A DNA stretch of 64,000 bases from JAMHWF01 sp035911095 (GTDB taxonomy: Bacteria; Pseudomonadota; Gammaproteobacteria; Burkholderiales; Burkholderiaceae_C), in assembly GCA_035911095.1 (NCBI GenBank), contig JAMHWF010000071.1, positions 109,710 through 173,709 of the forward strand, given 5' to 3'. Positions 19,019-28,402 of this stretch are shown here, piece by piece; position 1 is the first letter of the stretch, and each line of letters begins with the position of its first letter. The notes under the pieces were generated by a model. It was not told where the DNA came from. It ran no database searches and worked only from the letters and a program-made list of their open reading frames with translations. The translations under genes were made by a program, and so were the position numbers.

Positions 19019-19039
19019 AAAAAGCGCGGCAGGCCGCGC
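19019..19039 (-). terminator. Intrinsic terminator of the roadblock-GTPase operon
   Basis: On the minus strand GCGCGG-CCTG-CCGCGC is followed at once by five T residues (plus-strand A-tract 19019-19023). It lies 93 bases after the last roadblock gene and is the clearest Rho-independent terminator outside the metX leader. A second hairpin (19040-19056, GGGCGAC-cag-GTCGCCC) directly precedes it. Confidence 0.8.
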
Positions 19040-19131
19040 GGGCGACCAGGTCGCCCTGCGGCGCTGCCGCGCCGGGTGAGGCCGCCGCCGCGCTGCCGGA
19101 CGAAGCGTCCGCCAGCGGGGCAGGCCGGCGC

Positions 19132-19491
19132 TCAGACCACCAGCTCGCGCTCGACTTCCTGCACCTTCCGGCGCGCCAGCGCCAGGTTGCCCTTGTTCTT
19201 GTCGATCACGAAGTAGACGAACACGCCTTCCTTGCGCGAGACCGGGCGGATGATGTGGTACTGCTTGCCGAGCGTGATCAGGATGTCGTCGATCACGTCG
19301 TTCAGGCCGAGCTGGCGCATGGTCTTCAGCTTGGCACGCACGACTTCGGTGTTGCCCGCGGCGGCAACTTCGAGGTCCACGCCCGAGCCTGCAGAGCCCA
19401 GCATCATGCCGCTGCTCGAGTCGACGATCGCGCAGCACATTGCGCCGTCGGCGCTCAGCAGGTCGTCCAGGGATTGTTTGATGTTTGCCAT
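19132..19491 (-). CDS. Roadblock/LC7 domain protein (third of three)
   Basis: Encodes 119 residues: MANIKQSLDDLLSADGAMCC opens the amphipathic first helix, AIVDSSSGMMLGSAGSG is the first strand-turn-strand, and VVRAKLKTMRQLGLNDVIDDILITLGKQYHIIRPV and VFVYFVIDKNKGNLALAR complete a roadblock fold. Such proteins dimerise and bind small GTPases (MglB with MglA, or the Ragulator in eukaryotes). It has its own strong ribosome site (GAAGGAA) and lies 122 bases behind the second roadblock gene. The N-terminal extension encoded upstream of ATG 19491 is not supported. Confidence 0.82.
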   Translation of the reverse strand: MANIKQSLDDLLSADGAMCCAIVDSSSGMMLGSAGSGVDLEVAAAGNTEVVRAKLKTMRQLGLNDVIDDILITLGKQYHIIRPVSRKEGVFVYFVIDKNKGNLALARRKVQEVERELVV

Positions 19492-19613
19492 GGGGATTCC
19501 TTCAGCTGGAGTGGAGGGGTCCGGTCGGACCCTGGGGTGACGAGCGCGGAGATGGCGTCGCGGCCGCACGGGGCTCATATCGGCTGTCTGGGCAGGAGGG
19601 TTGAGGGTCGGCG

Positions 19614-20027
19614 TCACGACACCGTCGCCGGAGTTGCGACGGATTCATCGCTCTGCTCGCCGCTGGCGGCGACCAGGGCGCCAAGCTCCCGCGTGCGGCG
19701 CTGCCAGGTGATCCAGTCGACCCCCGAGTGACGGCCGAAGGCGATGATCAGCAGCTTCGGGTCGGTGCAGCACGGCAGCACCGCGAGCACGCCCGCGCGG
19801 TGATACATCACGGCGGCCCCGAGTGGCCCGAGGGCGCTGAAGCGCGCGCTCTGCCGGTCGTAGAGCCGCCAGTAGTCGACCGCCGCCTCCCAGAGCCATT
19901 CGGCGTCAGGCGCGGCGCCGGCGGTCTGCCAGACGAGGCCGGTGACGCCGTCGACGAGCGCGCAGCCGTCGATGCCGGGCTGCGTGACCATCTGTTCCAG
20001 CGCCGCGGTGATGCGGGCGCTCTTCAT
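19614..20027 (-). CDS. Divergent roadblock-like protein (second of three)
   Basis: Encodes 137 residues. Similarity to roadblock domains is weaker but visible in order: an N-terminal helix (ARITAALEQMVTQPGIDG), the strand CALVDGVTGLVWQTAG, a helix (EWLWEAAVDYWRLY) and the strand-strand pair GAAVMYHRAGVLAVLPCCTDPKLLIIAF, where the Cys-Cys pair is unusual. The ATG overlaps the previous roadblock stop (ATGA), so it is translationally coupled. Function probably lies in a heterodimer or heteromultimer with its neighbours (inference). Confidence 0.7.
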   Translation of the reverse strand: MKSARITAALEQMVTQPGIDGCALVDGVTGLVWQTAGAAPDAEWLWEAAVDYWRLYDRQSARFSALGPLGAAVMYHRAGVLAVLPCCTDPKLLIIAFGRHSGVDWITWQRRTRELGALVAASGEQSDESVATPATVS

Positions 20028-20410
20028 GCCGCGTTCATCAGCTGCTCGGCCTTCACCAGGTGGTTCAGCACCAGGCCCATCAGCGTCTTGGTGTCGGTCA
20101 GCAGCACCACCAGCACCGACTCGTCGCGCACCCGGATGCAGCGCAGCACCAGCCGGCCCGTGGTCGAGTCGACCACCATGCACTTGGTGCGGCCGATGCC
20201 GGTCTCGTGGCTGGCCGCCTCGCCGAGCGCGGCGATCGAGCTGACCATCGCGGCGATGCGCGCCGACTCGGCGCCATGCGGCCCGGCCTGGCCGAGCGCG
20301 AAGCCGTCGGCGGTGGCGATCACCACGGTGGCGGTGCCGCCCAGTTCGGACTGCAGGGCGTTGGCGGTGCGCTGGGCGATGGGGCCCAGCTGGGAAGTGG
20401 TCGAACTCAT
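20024..20410 (-). CDS. Roadblock/LC7 domain protein (first of three)
   Basis: Encodes 128 residues with the clearest roadblock pattern of the set: the first strand-turn TATVVIATADGFALGQAG, a helix ARIAAMVSSIAALGEAAS, then GRTKCMVVDSTTGRLVLRCI and SVLVVLLTDTKTLMGLVLNH. It begins 22 bases after the GTPase gene, which fits a role as its regulator or effector partner. Whether it acts as a GTPase-activating protein, as MglB does, cannot be told. Confidence 0.85.
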   Translation of the reverse strand: MSSTTSQLGPIAQRTANALQSELGGTATVVIATADGFALGQAGPHGAESARIAAMVSSIAALGEAASHETGIGRTKCMVVDSTTGRLVLRCIRVRDESVLVVLLTDTKTLMGLVLNHLVKAEQLMNAA

Positions 20411-20432
20411 GGCGGCTCCTTGTATGGGCGGT

Positions 20433-20960
20433 CTACGCGCGGGCTTCGGCCTGGGAAATGAGGGCGTCGATCAGCATCAGCGTGTCGTCGCGGCGGCGCA
20501 CGTCGACCGGCAGGACCGGGAACAGGAAGCCTCGGTCGGCCATCCGGTCGCAGAACGCGTCGATCGGCGGGTTGGGGTGGCTGTCGGTGCGGCCGATGCC
20601 GGCGACGCAGTTCATTGACGGCAGGATGTCTCGGTACGCCTCGAGATACGTCTCGAAGTCGCGCAGCGGGTCCGGGCGCGAGTTGTCGAGCAGGATCACG
20701 AGACCGAGCGCGTCATTGGCGAGGATCCGCCACATGAACTCGAAGCGCTCCTGGCCGGGAGTGCCGAACAGCCGGACCGAGAGGCCGTCGCCGAGCGCCA
20801 CCTGGCCGAAGTCGAGCCCGACGGTGGTGAGCTCCTTGCCGAGCGTGGCGTCGGTGTTGCGCACGTCGGTCTTGACCGGCGGGCGGTCGCTGACGGCCCC
20901 GATGGCAGTGGTCTTGCCCGCGTTGGGCGGGCCGGTGAAGACGATCTTCAGGTCGTTCAT
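20433..20960 (-). CDS. Small Ras-like GTPase of the MglA/conservon type
   Basis: Encodes 175 residues. The P-loop is GPPNAGKTT (residues 10-18); switch I probably contains Thr45/46 (KELTTVGLDFG). Switch II is LFGTPGQERFEF (about 64-75), in which GTPGQ takes the place of the usual DTAGQ, as in MglA-like bacterial GTPases. The guanine-specificity position reads GIGRTD (121-126), keeping the Asp but replacing the canonical Asn/Thr-Lys. Its start overlaps the stop of the Pro-rich gene (ATGA), and a roadblock gene follows after 22 bases. Such GTPases act as membrane-associated polarity or signalling switches; the output here is unknown. Confidence 0.87.
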   Translation of the reverse strand: MNDLKIVFTGPPNAGKTTAIGAVSDRPPVKTDVRNTDATLGKELTTVGLDFGQVALGDGLSVRLFGTPGQERFEFMWRILANDALGLVILLDNSRPDPLRDFETYLEAYRDILPSMNCVAGIGRTDSHPNPPIDAFCDRMADRGFLFPVLPVDVRRRDDTLMLIDALISQAEARA

Positions 20961-21862
20961 GAGCTCAGGCCGAAGGTGCGGCGGATGCGACCGAGCAGGC
21001 TCAGCGACGGGCGCGGCACGCGGGTGGCGGCGGGTGCGGGTGCGGGGGCGATGAAGGCGGGCGCGGGCGCGGCCGTGGTCGCGGCAGGCGCCGGCGCGGC
21101 AGGGCCCTGCGCCACCGCCTGCGCCGGCTGCGCCGGCACGCCGGCCTGGGTCGGGGCCTCGCACTCGAGCAGGCCGGCCTTGCCGAGCTCGCGCAGGAAG
21201 GACTCGCAGTCTTCGCGCTGCACGTTGGACAGCCGCACCAGTTCGTCCAGCTCGAGGCTGCGCGAGGTGAGGAAGGTGGCGATGCGGACGTTGTAGCGGT
21301 GCCGCCCGAGCAGGCCCGAAGGCGGCCAGCGGCCGAGCCGGAAGCGCGCGCCGTCCGGCAGCTCGAAGCCTCCCCCCGCGGTGCTGCGCGCGGCGGACGG
21401 CGCGGGGCGCGGTGCTGCCGCCGGTGGCGGCGCGCTCACCGGGGCGCTCCTCGCGGGCGCGGGCCAGGAAGCGCTGGGCTGTGGCGGGCGCGCCGGGGCG
21501 GGCGGCGGCTCCGGGGCGTCGGCGCCGAGCCAGCGCCGCTCCACCCCCTCCAGCGCCTCGATCAGCGCCTCGTACTGGATCGGCCGCACCAGCGTGCTCG
21601 GCGACGGCTCCAGGCTCGAAGAGGGGTCGACCACGGTCAGCGTCGCGCTGGGTTCGTCGAGCGCCGGCTGCACGGTGGGCGCCCACTCGGCGGCGGTGAT
21701 GACGACATCGCCATGGCCGTCGCTCACCGGTCGCCAGTCGCCGCGCAGGCGATGGTTGGCGATCGAGAGGAAGGCGCTGATGCGCTCCTGGTCGCGCTCG
21801 GTCAGTTGCTGCAGCAGCAGCAGGTGCAACGGCTTGGGCGGTTGGGTCTCGGGCGTGGGCAT
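20957..21862 (-). CDS. Pro/Ala-rich adaptor protein, first gene of the GTPase-roadblock operon
   Basis: Encodes 301 residues; I do not recognise a named family. Residues 1-110 look folded and helical (LHLLLLQQLTERDQERISAFLSIA ...). About 115-170 is a Pro/Ala-rich linker. About 175-240 (FRLGRWPPSGLLGRHRYNVR ... LDELVRLSNVQREDCESFLRELGKAGLLE) resembles a winged helix with a small beta hairpin. A second Ala/Pro linker leads to a basic amphipathic end (LSLLGRIRRTFGLSS) that could touch the membrane. Its stop overlaps the GTPase start, implying equimolar production. The likely role is a scaffold or localisation factor for the GTPase, by position only. Confidence 0.75.
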   Translation of the reverse strand: MPTPETQPPKPLHLLLLQQLTERDQERISAFLSIANHRLRGDWRPVSDGHGDVVITAAEWAPTVQPALDEPSATLTVVDPSSSLEPSPSTLVRPIQYEALIEALEGVERRWLGADAPEPPPAPARPPQPSASWPAPARSAPVSAPPPAAAPRPAPSAARSTAGGGFELPDGARFRLGRWPPSGLLGRHRYNVRIATFLTSRSLELDELVRLSNVQREDCESFLRELGKAGLLECEAPTQAGVPAQPAQAVAQGPAAPAPAATTAAPAPAFIAPAPAPAATRVPRPSLSLLGRIRRTFGLSS

Positions 21863-22329
21863 GGTCGGGTCGCTCAGGGGCCTCGTGCGGCGTTGCCGGC
21901 GCGGCGCGGCGGACCGGCGTCGGCCGGTCGCCCCGCGCCCGTCAGCGCGAAGCCCGGGGCCTTCGGGATGGCGTGGCCCCGCTCCCGATGAGGGAGCGGC
22001 GCCCAACAGCGCGATTTCGTCTGTCCCCGGGCGCCACTTGAATCGCGGAGCGTGCGGAAGTTGTCGTGCCAGGTGGCCAGGCCCTGCCGGGGCCGGCAGG
22101 GCCCCAGGCCGGCGCGGCGTCCGATGCGCCTGCCCGTGCCGGCAGGGGCCGGGGCAGCGCGCTCGCTACACTGCCGTGGCGTCACCGCGATCGTGTCCGG
22201 AGGGGGCGGCCGCCGAGCCTTGTACGCAGGCGCTGCGAAAGGCGCGCGGTGGCCGGTCCGGCCGCTTTCCGGCGCAGGCGCCCTTCACCACCCTCACTTT
22301 CGCCGGCCCGCCCGGCACACGGAGCATCC
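21863..22329. promoter_or_regulatory. Divergent intergenic region between the GTPase operon and the nucleoside importer
   Basis: 467 bases with no gene. It contains a perfect eight-pair hairpin at 21979-21999 (CCGCTCCC-gatga-GGGAGCGG) and two related inverted repeats: 22080-22103 (GGCCCTGCCGG, two bases, CCGGCAGGGCC) and 22129-22146 (CCTGCC, six bases, GGCAGG). A TACACT hexamer at 22167-22172 could be a -10 for the importer, but no -35 stands at the right distance. The repeats are candidates for an operator upstream of the transporter. Confidence 0.45.
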
Positions 22330-23340
22330 ATGGATCCGGTCCGCCGCGTCTTGTCCGCCGCCCTGTCCGTTGCCCTGCCCGCGGGCCTGCTCGGCCTCGC
22401 CTTGCCCGCCATGGCGCAGTCCCCCGCGAAGCTGAAGGTCGCCGCGATCTACACCGTGCCGGTCGAACAGCAGTGGGTGAGTCGCATCGACAAGGCGCTG
22501 AAGGCGGCGGTCGCGCGCGGCGAGGTCGAGTACGTGTTCAGCGAGAACGTCGCCAACGCCGACTACGAGCGCGTGATGCGCCAGTACGCCGAGGGCGGCC
22601 ACACGCTGATCGTCGGCGAGTCGTTCGCGGTCGAGGCGGCGGCGCGCAAGGTCGCGAAGGACTACCCGAAGGTCGCCTTCCTGATGGGCAGCTCGGGCAA
22701 GCCGCAGGCGCCGAACTTCTCGGTCTTCGACAACTACATCCAGGAGCCGGCCTACCTGACCGGGCTGATCGCCGGCGGCATCAGCAAGAGCGGCAAGATC
22801 GGCCTCGTCGGCGGCTTCCCGATCCCCGAGGTGAACCGCCTGATGAACGCGTTCATCGTCGGCGCGAAGGAGGCGAACCCGAAAGCCGAGTTCATGATCA
22901 CCTTCATCAACAGCTGGTTCGACCCGCCGAAGGCGAAGGAGGCCGCCTTCGCGATGATCGACCGCGGCGCCGACGTGCTGTACGCCGAGCGCTTCGGCGT
23001 CAGCGACGCGGCCAAGGAGCGCAAGGTGCTCGCGATCGGCAACGTGATCGACACCCAGGCGCAGTACCCGGACACCGTCGTCGCCTCGGCGCTGTGGAAG
23101 ATGGAGCCGACGATCGACGCCGCGATCGCGGCGGTGAAGGGCGGCACCTTCGCCGCCGAGGACTACGGCCCGTACTCGACGGCCAAGCACGGCGGCAGCG
23201 AGCTCTCGCCGCTCGGCACCTTCGAGAAGAAGATCCCGCCCGAGGTGGTCGCCAAGGTGCGCGCGCGCGAGAAGGAGATCGCCGCCGGCAGCTTCACCGT
23301 CAAGGTCGACGACAGCCAGCCGAAGGCCGGCGCGAAGTGA
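22330..23340 (+). CDS. BMP-family ABC transporter substrate-binding protein (nucleoside/nucleobase importer)
   Basis: Encodes 336 residues with a signal peptide ending at ALPAMAQS and no lipobox Cys, so it should be a free periplasmic protein. The BMP/PnrA fold is recognisable by VAAIYTVPVEQQWVSRIDKAL, VFSENVANADYERVMRQYA, DNYIQEPAYLTGLIAGGIS and KIGLVGGFPIPEVNR. The family binds purine or pyrimidine nucleosides or bases. The next three genes supply the ATPase and two permeases, and the Urc genes that follow suggest uracil or uridine as the cargo (inference). Confidence 0.92.
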   Translation: MDPVRRVLSAALSVALPAGLLGLALPAMAQSPAKLKVAAIYTVPVEQQWVSRIDKALKAAVARGEVEYVFSENVANADYERVMRQYAEGGHTLIVGESFAVEAAARKVAKDYPKVAFLMGSSGKPQAPNFSVFDNYIQEPAYLTGLIAGGISKSGKIGLVGGFPIPEVNRLMNAFIVGAKEANPKAEFMITFINSWFDPPKAKEAAFAMIDRGADVLYAERFGVSDAAKERKVLAIGNVIDTQAQYPDTVVASALWKMEPTIDAAIAAVKGGTFAAEDYGPYSTAKHGGSELSPLGTFEKKIPPEVVAKVRAREKEIAAGSFTVKVDDSQPKAGAK

Positions 23341-23350
23341 TCGACGAGGC

Positions 23351-25012
23351 GTGACCCCGGCCCTGCGCCTTTCCGGGATCACCAAGCGCTTCGGCGCGCT
23401 GGTCGCCAACGACGACATCTCGCTCGATCTCGGCCGCGGCGAGGTGCTGGCGTTGCTGGGCGAGAACGGCGCCGGCAAGAGCACGCTGGTGTCGATCCTG
23501 TTCGGCCACTACGTCGCCGACGCCGGCACGATCGAGGTCGACGGTCGGCCGCTGCCACCGGGCCAGCCGAAGGCGGCGCTGGCGGCTGGCATCGGCATGG
23601 TCCACCAGCACTTCACGCTGGCCGACAACCTCAGCGTGCTCGACAACGTGCTGCTCGGCGCCGAGCCGCTGTGGCAGCCGTTCTCGCGCCGCGCCGAGGC
23701 GCGCGAGCGCCTGCTCGCCACCGGGCGCCGCTTCGGCCTCGAGGTCGAGCCCGAGGCGCGCGTCGGCACGCTCTCGGTCGGCGAGCGCCAGCGCGTCGAG
23801 ATCCTGAAGGCGCTGGTGCCGGTCGGCCGCCGGCGCGGCGCACGCATCCTGATCCTCGACGAACCGACCGCGGTGCTGACGCCGCAGGAGAGCGCCTCGC
23901 TGTTCGCGACCCTGCGCGGCATGGTCGCCGAGGGCCTGTCGATCGTCTTCATCAGCCACAAGCTCGACGAGGTGCTGGCGGTGGCGCAGCGCATCGCGGT
24001 GCTGCGCGCCGGCCGCCTGGTCGCCGAGATGCCGGCCGCCGGCGCGAGCAAGGCGCAGCTGGCCGAGGCGATGGTCGGCCGCCGCGTCGCGCCGGCGGTC
24101 AAGCAGGCGCGGCCGAGTGGAGGGCTCGTCTGCGAGCTCGCCGGGGTGCGCGTCGACGGCGCGGCCGGTGCGCCGCGGCCGCTGCTCGACGGCATCGGGC
24201 TGCAGCTGCACGCGGGCGAGGTCGTCGCGATCGCCGGCGTGGCCGGCAACGGCCAGCAGGCGCTGGCCGAGCTGCTCTGCGGCGAGCGTGCGGCCGACGC
24301 CGGCCGCGTGCAGCTGCGCGGCCGGGCCCTCCCGGCGCGGCCTCGCGCCTGGGTCGACGCCGGGGTCGCGCGCGTGCCCGAAGACCGGCACGCGGTGGGC
24401 GTGGTCGGCGACCTGCCGCTGTGGGAGAACGCGGTGCTCGAGCGCTACCGCCAGTCGGCGTTCGCCCGCGCTGGCGTGGTGCGGCGCGGCGTGGCGCGCG
24501 GCCACGCCCGGCGCCTGGTCGAGCGCTACGACGTGCGCGGCACCGAAGGCGGCGGCGTCGACACCACGACGCGCGGGCTGTCGGGCGGCAACATGCAGAA
24601 GCTGATCCTCGGCCGCGTGCTGATGGCGAGCCCCGGGGCCGCGCCGGTGGCCCGCGCGGGCACGCCGCCCGATGCGGCCGCTGCAGCAGCAGCGGCACCC
24701 CCGCCAGCCGGCGCCGCGCCGCTGCTGATCGTCGCCAACCAGCCGACCTGGGGCCTCGACATCGGCGCCGTCGCCTACGTCCACCAGCAGTTGCTCGACG
24801 CCTGCGCCGCCGGTGCCGCGCTGCTGCTGATCAGCGAGGACCTGGACGAGATCTACGCGCTGGCGGACCGCATCGCGGTGATGCACCACGGTCGCTTGAG
24901 CGCCGCCCGCCCCGCCGCGGACTGGACGCTGGCCGCGATCGGCCTGGCGATGGCGGGCGGCGGCGACGGCGCGGCGGCCGCGGCGCCGCGGGAGGCCGCC
25001 GATGCGGCTTGA
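23351..25012 (+). CDS. ABC transporter ATP-binding protein with two nucleotide-binding domains
   Basis: Encodes 553 residues from a GTG start 10 bases after the binding-protein gene. Domain 1 has Walker A LLGENGAGKST, signature LSVGERQRVEILKAL and Walker B RILILDEPT. Domain 2 has the degenerate Walker A usual in this family (GVAGNGQQALAEL) and the signature LSGGNMQKLILGR at about residue 410. An unusual Ala/Pro-rich insertion of about 28 residues (roughly 429-457, with a run of eight Ala) separates this signature from the Walker B LLIVANQPTWGLD. It powers uptake with the two permeases that follow; its end overlaps the first permease by 11 bases. Confidence 0.93.
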   Translation: MTPALRLSGITKRFGALVANDDISLDLGRGEVLALLGENGAGKSTLVSILFGHYVADAGTIEVDGRPLPPGQPKAALAAGIGMVHQHFTLADNLSVLDNVLLGAEPLWQPFSRRAEARERLLATGRRFGLEVEPEARVGTLSVGERQRVEILKALVPVGRRRGARILILDEPTAVLTPQESASLFATLRGMVAEGLSIVFISHKLDEVLAVAQRIAVLRAGRLVAEMPAAGASKAQLAEAMVGRRVAPAVKQARPSGGLVCELAGVRVDGAAGAPRPLLDGIGLQLHAGEVVAIAGVAGNGQQALAELLCGERAADAGRVQLRGRALPARPRAWVDAGVARVPEDRHAVGVVGDLPLWENAVLERYRQSAFARAGVVRRGVARGHARRLVERYDVRGTEGGGVDTTTRGLSGGNMQKLILGRVLMASPGAAPVARAGTPPDAAAAAAAAPPPAGAAPLLIVANQPTWGLDIGAVAYVHQQLLDACAAGAALLLISEDLDEIYALADRIAVMHHGRLSAARPAADWTLAAIGLAMAGGGDGAAAAAPREAADAA

Positions 25013-26063
25013 GCGACGCAACGCCCCGTCGCGGCTGCGGCTGCTCGCGGCGCCCTTCGCCGCGGTGGCGGCGACGCTGGCGATCACCTCATTGCTCGTG
25101 GCCGGGGCCGGCGCGCCGGTCGGCCGCGCCTACGCGCTGCTGATCGAGGGCGGCTTCGGCTCGCGCTTCGCGCTCACCGAGACGCTGACGCGCGCGACGC
25201 CGCTGATCCTCACCGGCCTGGCGGCGGCGGTCGCCTTCCGCGCGCGCCTGTTCAACATCGGCGCCGAGGGCCAGCTCTACGCCGGTGCGATCGCCGCCGT
25301 CGCGGTCGGCGGCCTGCACGGCGGCGAGGGCTTCGCGCTGCCGCCGGCGCTGCTCTTCGTCGCGATGCTCGTTGCCGCAGCGGCGGCCGGCGCGCTGCTG
25401 CTGCTCGGGCCCGCGCTGCTGAAGAGCCGGCTCGGCGTCGACGAGGTCGTGACGACGCTGCTGCTCAACTTCATCGTGCTGCTCGGCGTCTCGGCGCTGC
25501 TCGACGGCCCGATGAAGGACCCGACGGCGATGGGCTGGCCGCAGAGCGTCGCGCTGCAGGACGCGCTGCAGCTCGACCGCCTGGTCGAGCGCAGCCGGGT
25601 GCACAGCGGCCTGGTCGGCGCGCTGGTGCTGGCGCTCGCGAGCTGGGCGCTGATGCGCTTCACGACCACCGGCTTCGAGATCCGCGCCGTCGGCGCCAAC
25701 CCGCGCGCGGCTGCCTTCGCCGGCGTGCCGGTCGGCTGGGTCACGGTCAAGGTCGCGCTGCTGTCGGGCGCGCTGGCCGGCCTGGCGGGCGCGATCGAGG
25801 TGGCCGGGCGCACCGCCTACGTCACGCTCGACATGAGCCCGGGCTACGGCTACAGCGGCATCGTGATCGCGATGCTGGCCGCGCTGAACCCGCTGGGCGT
25901 CGTCGCGGCGGCGGTCTTCGTCGCCGGCATCCTCGTCGGCGCCGACAGCATGAGCCGCGCGGTCAACGTGCCGACCTACATCGCCGACGTGATCGTCGCG
26001 GTCGCGCTGCTCTCGATGCTGGTCGCGACGATGCTCGCGCAGTACCGGCTGCGCTGGCGCTGA
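25002..26063 (+). CDS. ABC transporter permease, nucleoside-type importer (first)
   Basis: Encodes 353 residues with 8-10 hydrophobic helices. The stretch FRARLFNIGAEGQLYAGAI is the conserved permease motif of the BMP-type and ribose-type importers, and SRLGVDEVVTTLLLNFIVLL is a second family landmark. The overlap with the ATPase gene shows operon membership. It should pair with the shorter permease downstream to form the membrane channel. Confidence 0.92.
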   Translation: MRLERRNAPSRLRLLAAPFAAVAATLAITSLLVAGAGAPVGRAYALLIEGGFGSRFALTETLTRATPLILTGLAAAVAFRARLFNIGAEGQLYAGAIAAVAVGGLHGGEGFALPPALLFVAMLVAAAAAGALLLLGPALLKSRLGVDEVVTTLLLNFIVLLGVSALLDGPMKDPTAMGWPQSVALQDALQLDRLVERSRVHSGLVGALVLALASWALMRFTTTGFEIRAVGANPRAAAFAGVPVGWVTVKVALLSGALAGLAGAIEVAGRTAYVTLDMSPGYGYSGIVIAMLAALNPLGVVAAAVFVAGILVGADSMSRAVNVPTYIADVIVAVALLSMLVATMLAQYRLRWR

Positions 26064-26070
26064 GGTCTCG

Positions 26071-27006
26071 ATGAACGACACGCTCGACCTGCTGCTCTCC
26101 GCCCCCTTCTGGGTCGCGGTGCTGCGCATCGCGACGCCGCTGGTGCTGGGCACGCTGGGGGTGCTGCTGTGCGAGCGCGCCGGGGTGCTGAACCTCGGCA
26201 TCGAGGGGATCATGGTCGCCGGCGCCTTCGTCGGCTGGTTCGCCGCCTACCAGGGCGCTGGGCTCTGGGGCGGCGTGCTCGCGGCCGCGCTGGCGGGCGC
26301 GGCGTTCGGCGCGCTGCATGCGCTGCTGACGGTCGGCCTCGCGCTGTCGCAGCATGTCGCGGGGCTCGGCATCACGCTGCTGGCGACCAGCCTGGCGAGT
26401 TATGCCTACCGCGTCGGCTTCCCGAAGGTCGAGACCCCGCCGACGATCGAGCCCTTCGCGCCGATGAGCTGGCTGCCCCTGCCGGTGCTCGACGCGCAGA
26501 CGCCACTGACCCTGCTCGCGCTGCTGCTGGTGCCGGCGCTCGCCTGGCTGTTCGCGCGCACGCCGCTCGGCCTGGCGGTGCGCATGGTCGGCGAGAACCC
26601 GGCCGCGGCCGAGGGCCAGGGCCTCAGCGTGGCCGGCCTGCGCAGCGGCGCGATCGTCGCCGGCTCGGCGCTGATGGGCGTCGCCGGCGCCTTCCTGACG
26701 CTTTCGGCCTTCAACGCCTTCTACTTCAACATGGTCAACGGCCGCGGCTGGGTCTGCGTGGCGCTAGTCGTGTTCGCGTCGTGGCGGCCGGGCAAGGCGC
26801 TCGTCGGCGCGCTGCTCTTCGCCTTCTTCGACGCGCTGCAGCTGCGCCTGCAGCAGGCCGGCGGCGGCGTCTTCGGCATCGAGCTGCCGTACCAGCTGTA
26901 CCTGATGCTGCCGTATGCGATGGCGATCGTCGCGCTGGTGCTGGTGGCACGGCGAGCGGGCTATCCGCAGGCGCTGATGAAGCCGTACCGCAAGGGTGAG
27001 CGCTGA
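26071..27006 (+). CDS. ABC transporter permease, nucleoside-type importer (second)
   Basis: Encodes 311 residues with about 8-9 hydrophobic helices. CERAGVLNLGIEGIMVAGAFVG near residue 30 is the counterpart of the NIGAEGQ motif in its partner, and VRMVGENPAAAEGQGLSVAG is the conserved cytoplasmic loop contacting the ATPase. It lies 7 bases after the first permease. A short hairpin follows its stop at once, before the Urc1-like gene. Confidence 0.93.
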   Translation: MNDTLDLLLSAPFWVAVLRIATPLVLGTLGVLLCERAGVLNLGIEGIMVAGAFVGWFAAYQGAGLWGGVLAAALAGAAFGALHALLTVGLALSQHVAGLGITLLATSLASYAYRVGFPKVETPPTIEPFAPMSWLPLPVLDAQTPLTLLALLLVPALAWLFARTPLGLAVRMVGENPAAAEGQGLSVAGLRSGAIVAGSALMGVAGAFLTLSAFNAFYFNMVNGRGWVCVALVVFASWRPGKALVGALLFAFFDALQLRLQQAGGGVFGIELPYQLYLMLPYAMAIVALVLVARRAGYPQALMKPYRKGER

Positions 27007-27026
27007 GCGCCTGGGCACCCAGGTGC
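27007..27026 (+). terminator. Hairpin after the ABC importer genes
   Basis: GCGCCTGGG and CCCAGGTGC form a nine-pair stem with one wobble, directly after the permease stop. Without a T-tract it is more likely an mRNA-processing or partial-terminator structure that lowers expression of the following genes than a full stop. Confidence 0.4.
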
Positions 27027-27124
27027 CACTGGCCGAGCGGCCATTTGCGGCGGCGCCGCTCGATCGGCGATCATTCCCCCTTGGCAACCCGATCGGCAGT
27101 CGGATCACCGCGGAGTCGCTTTCG

Positions 27125-28394
<1,270 letters not shown>

Positions 28395-28402
<8 letters not shown>

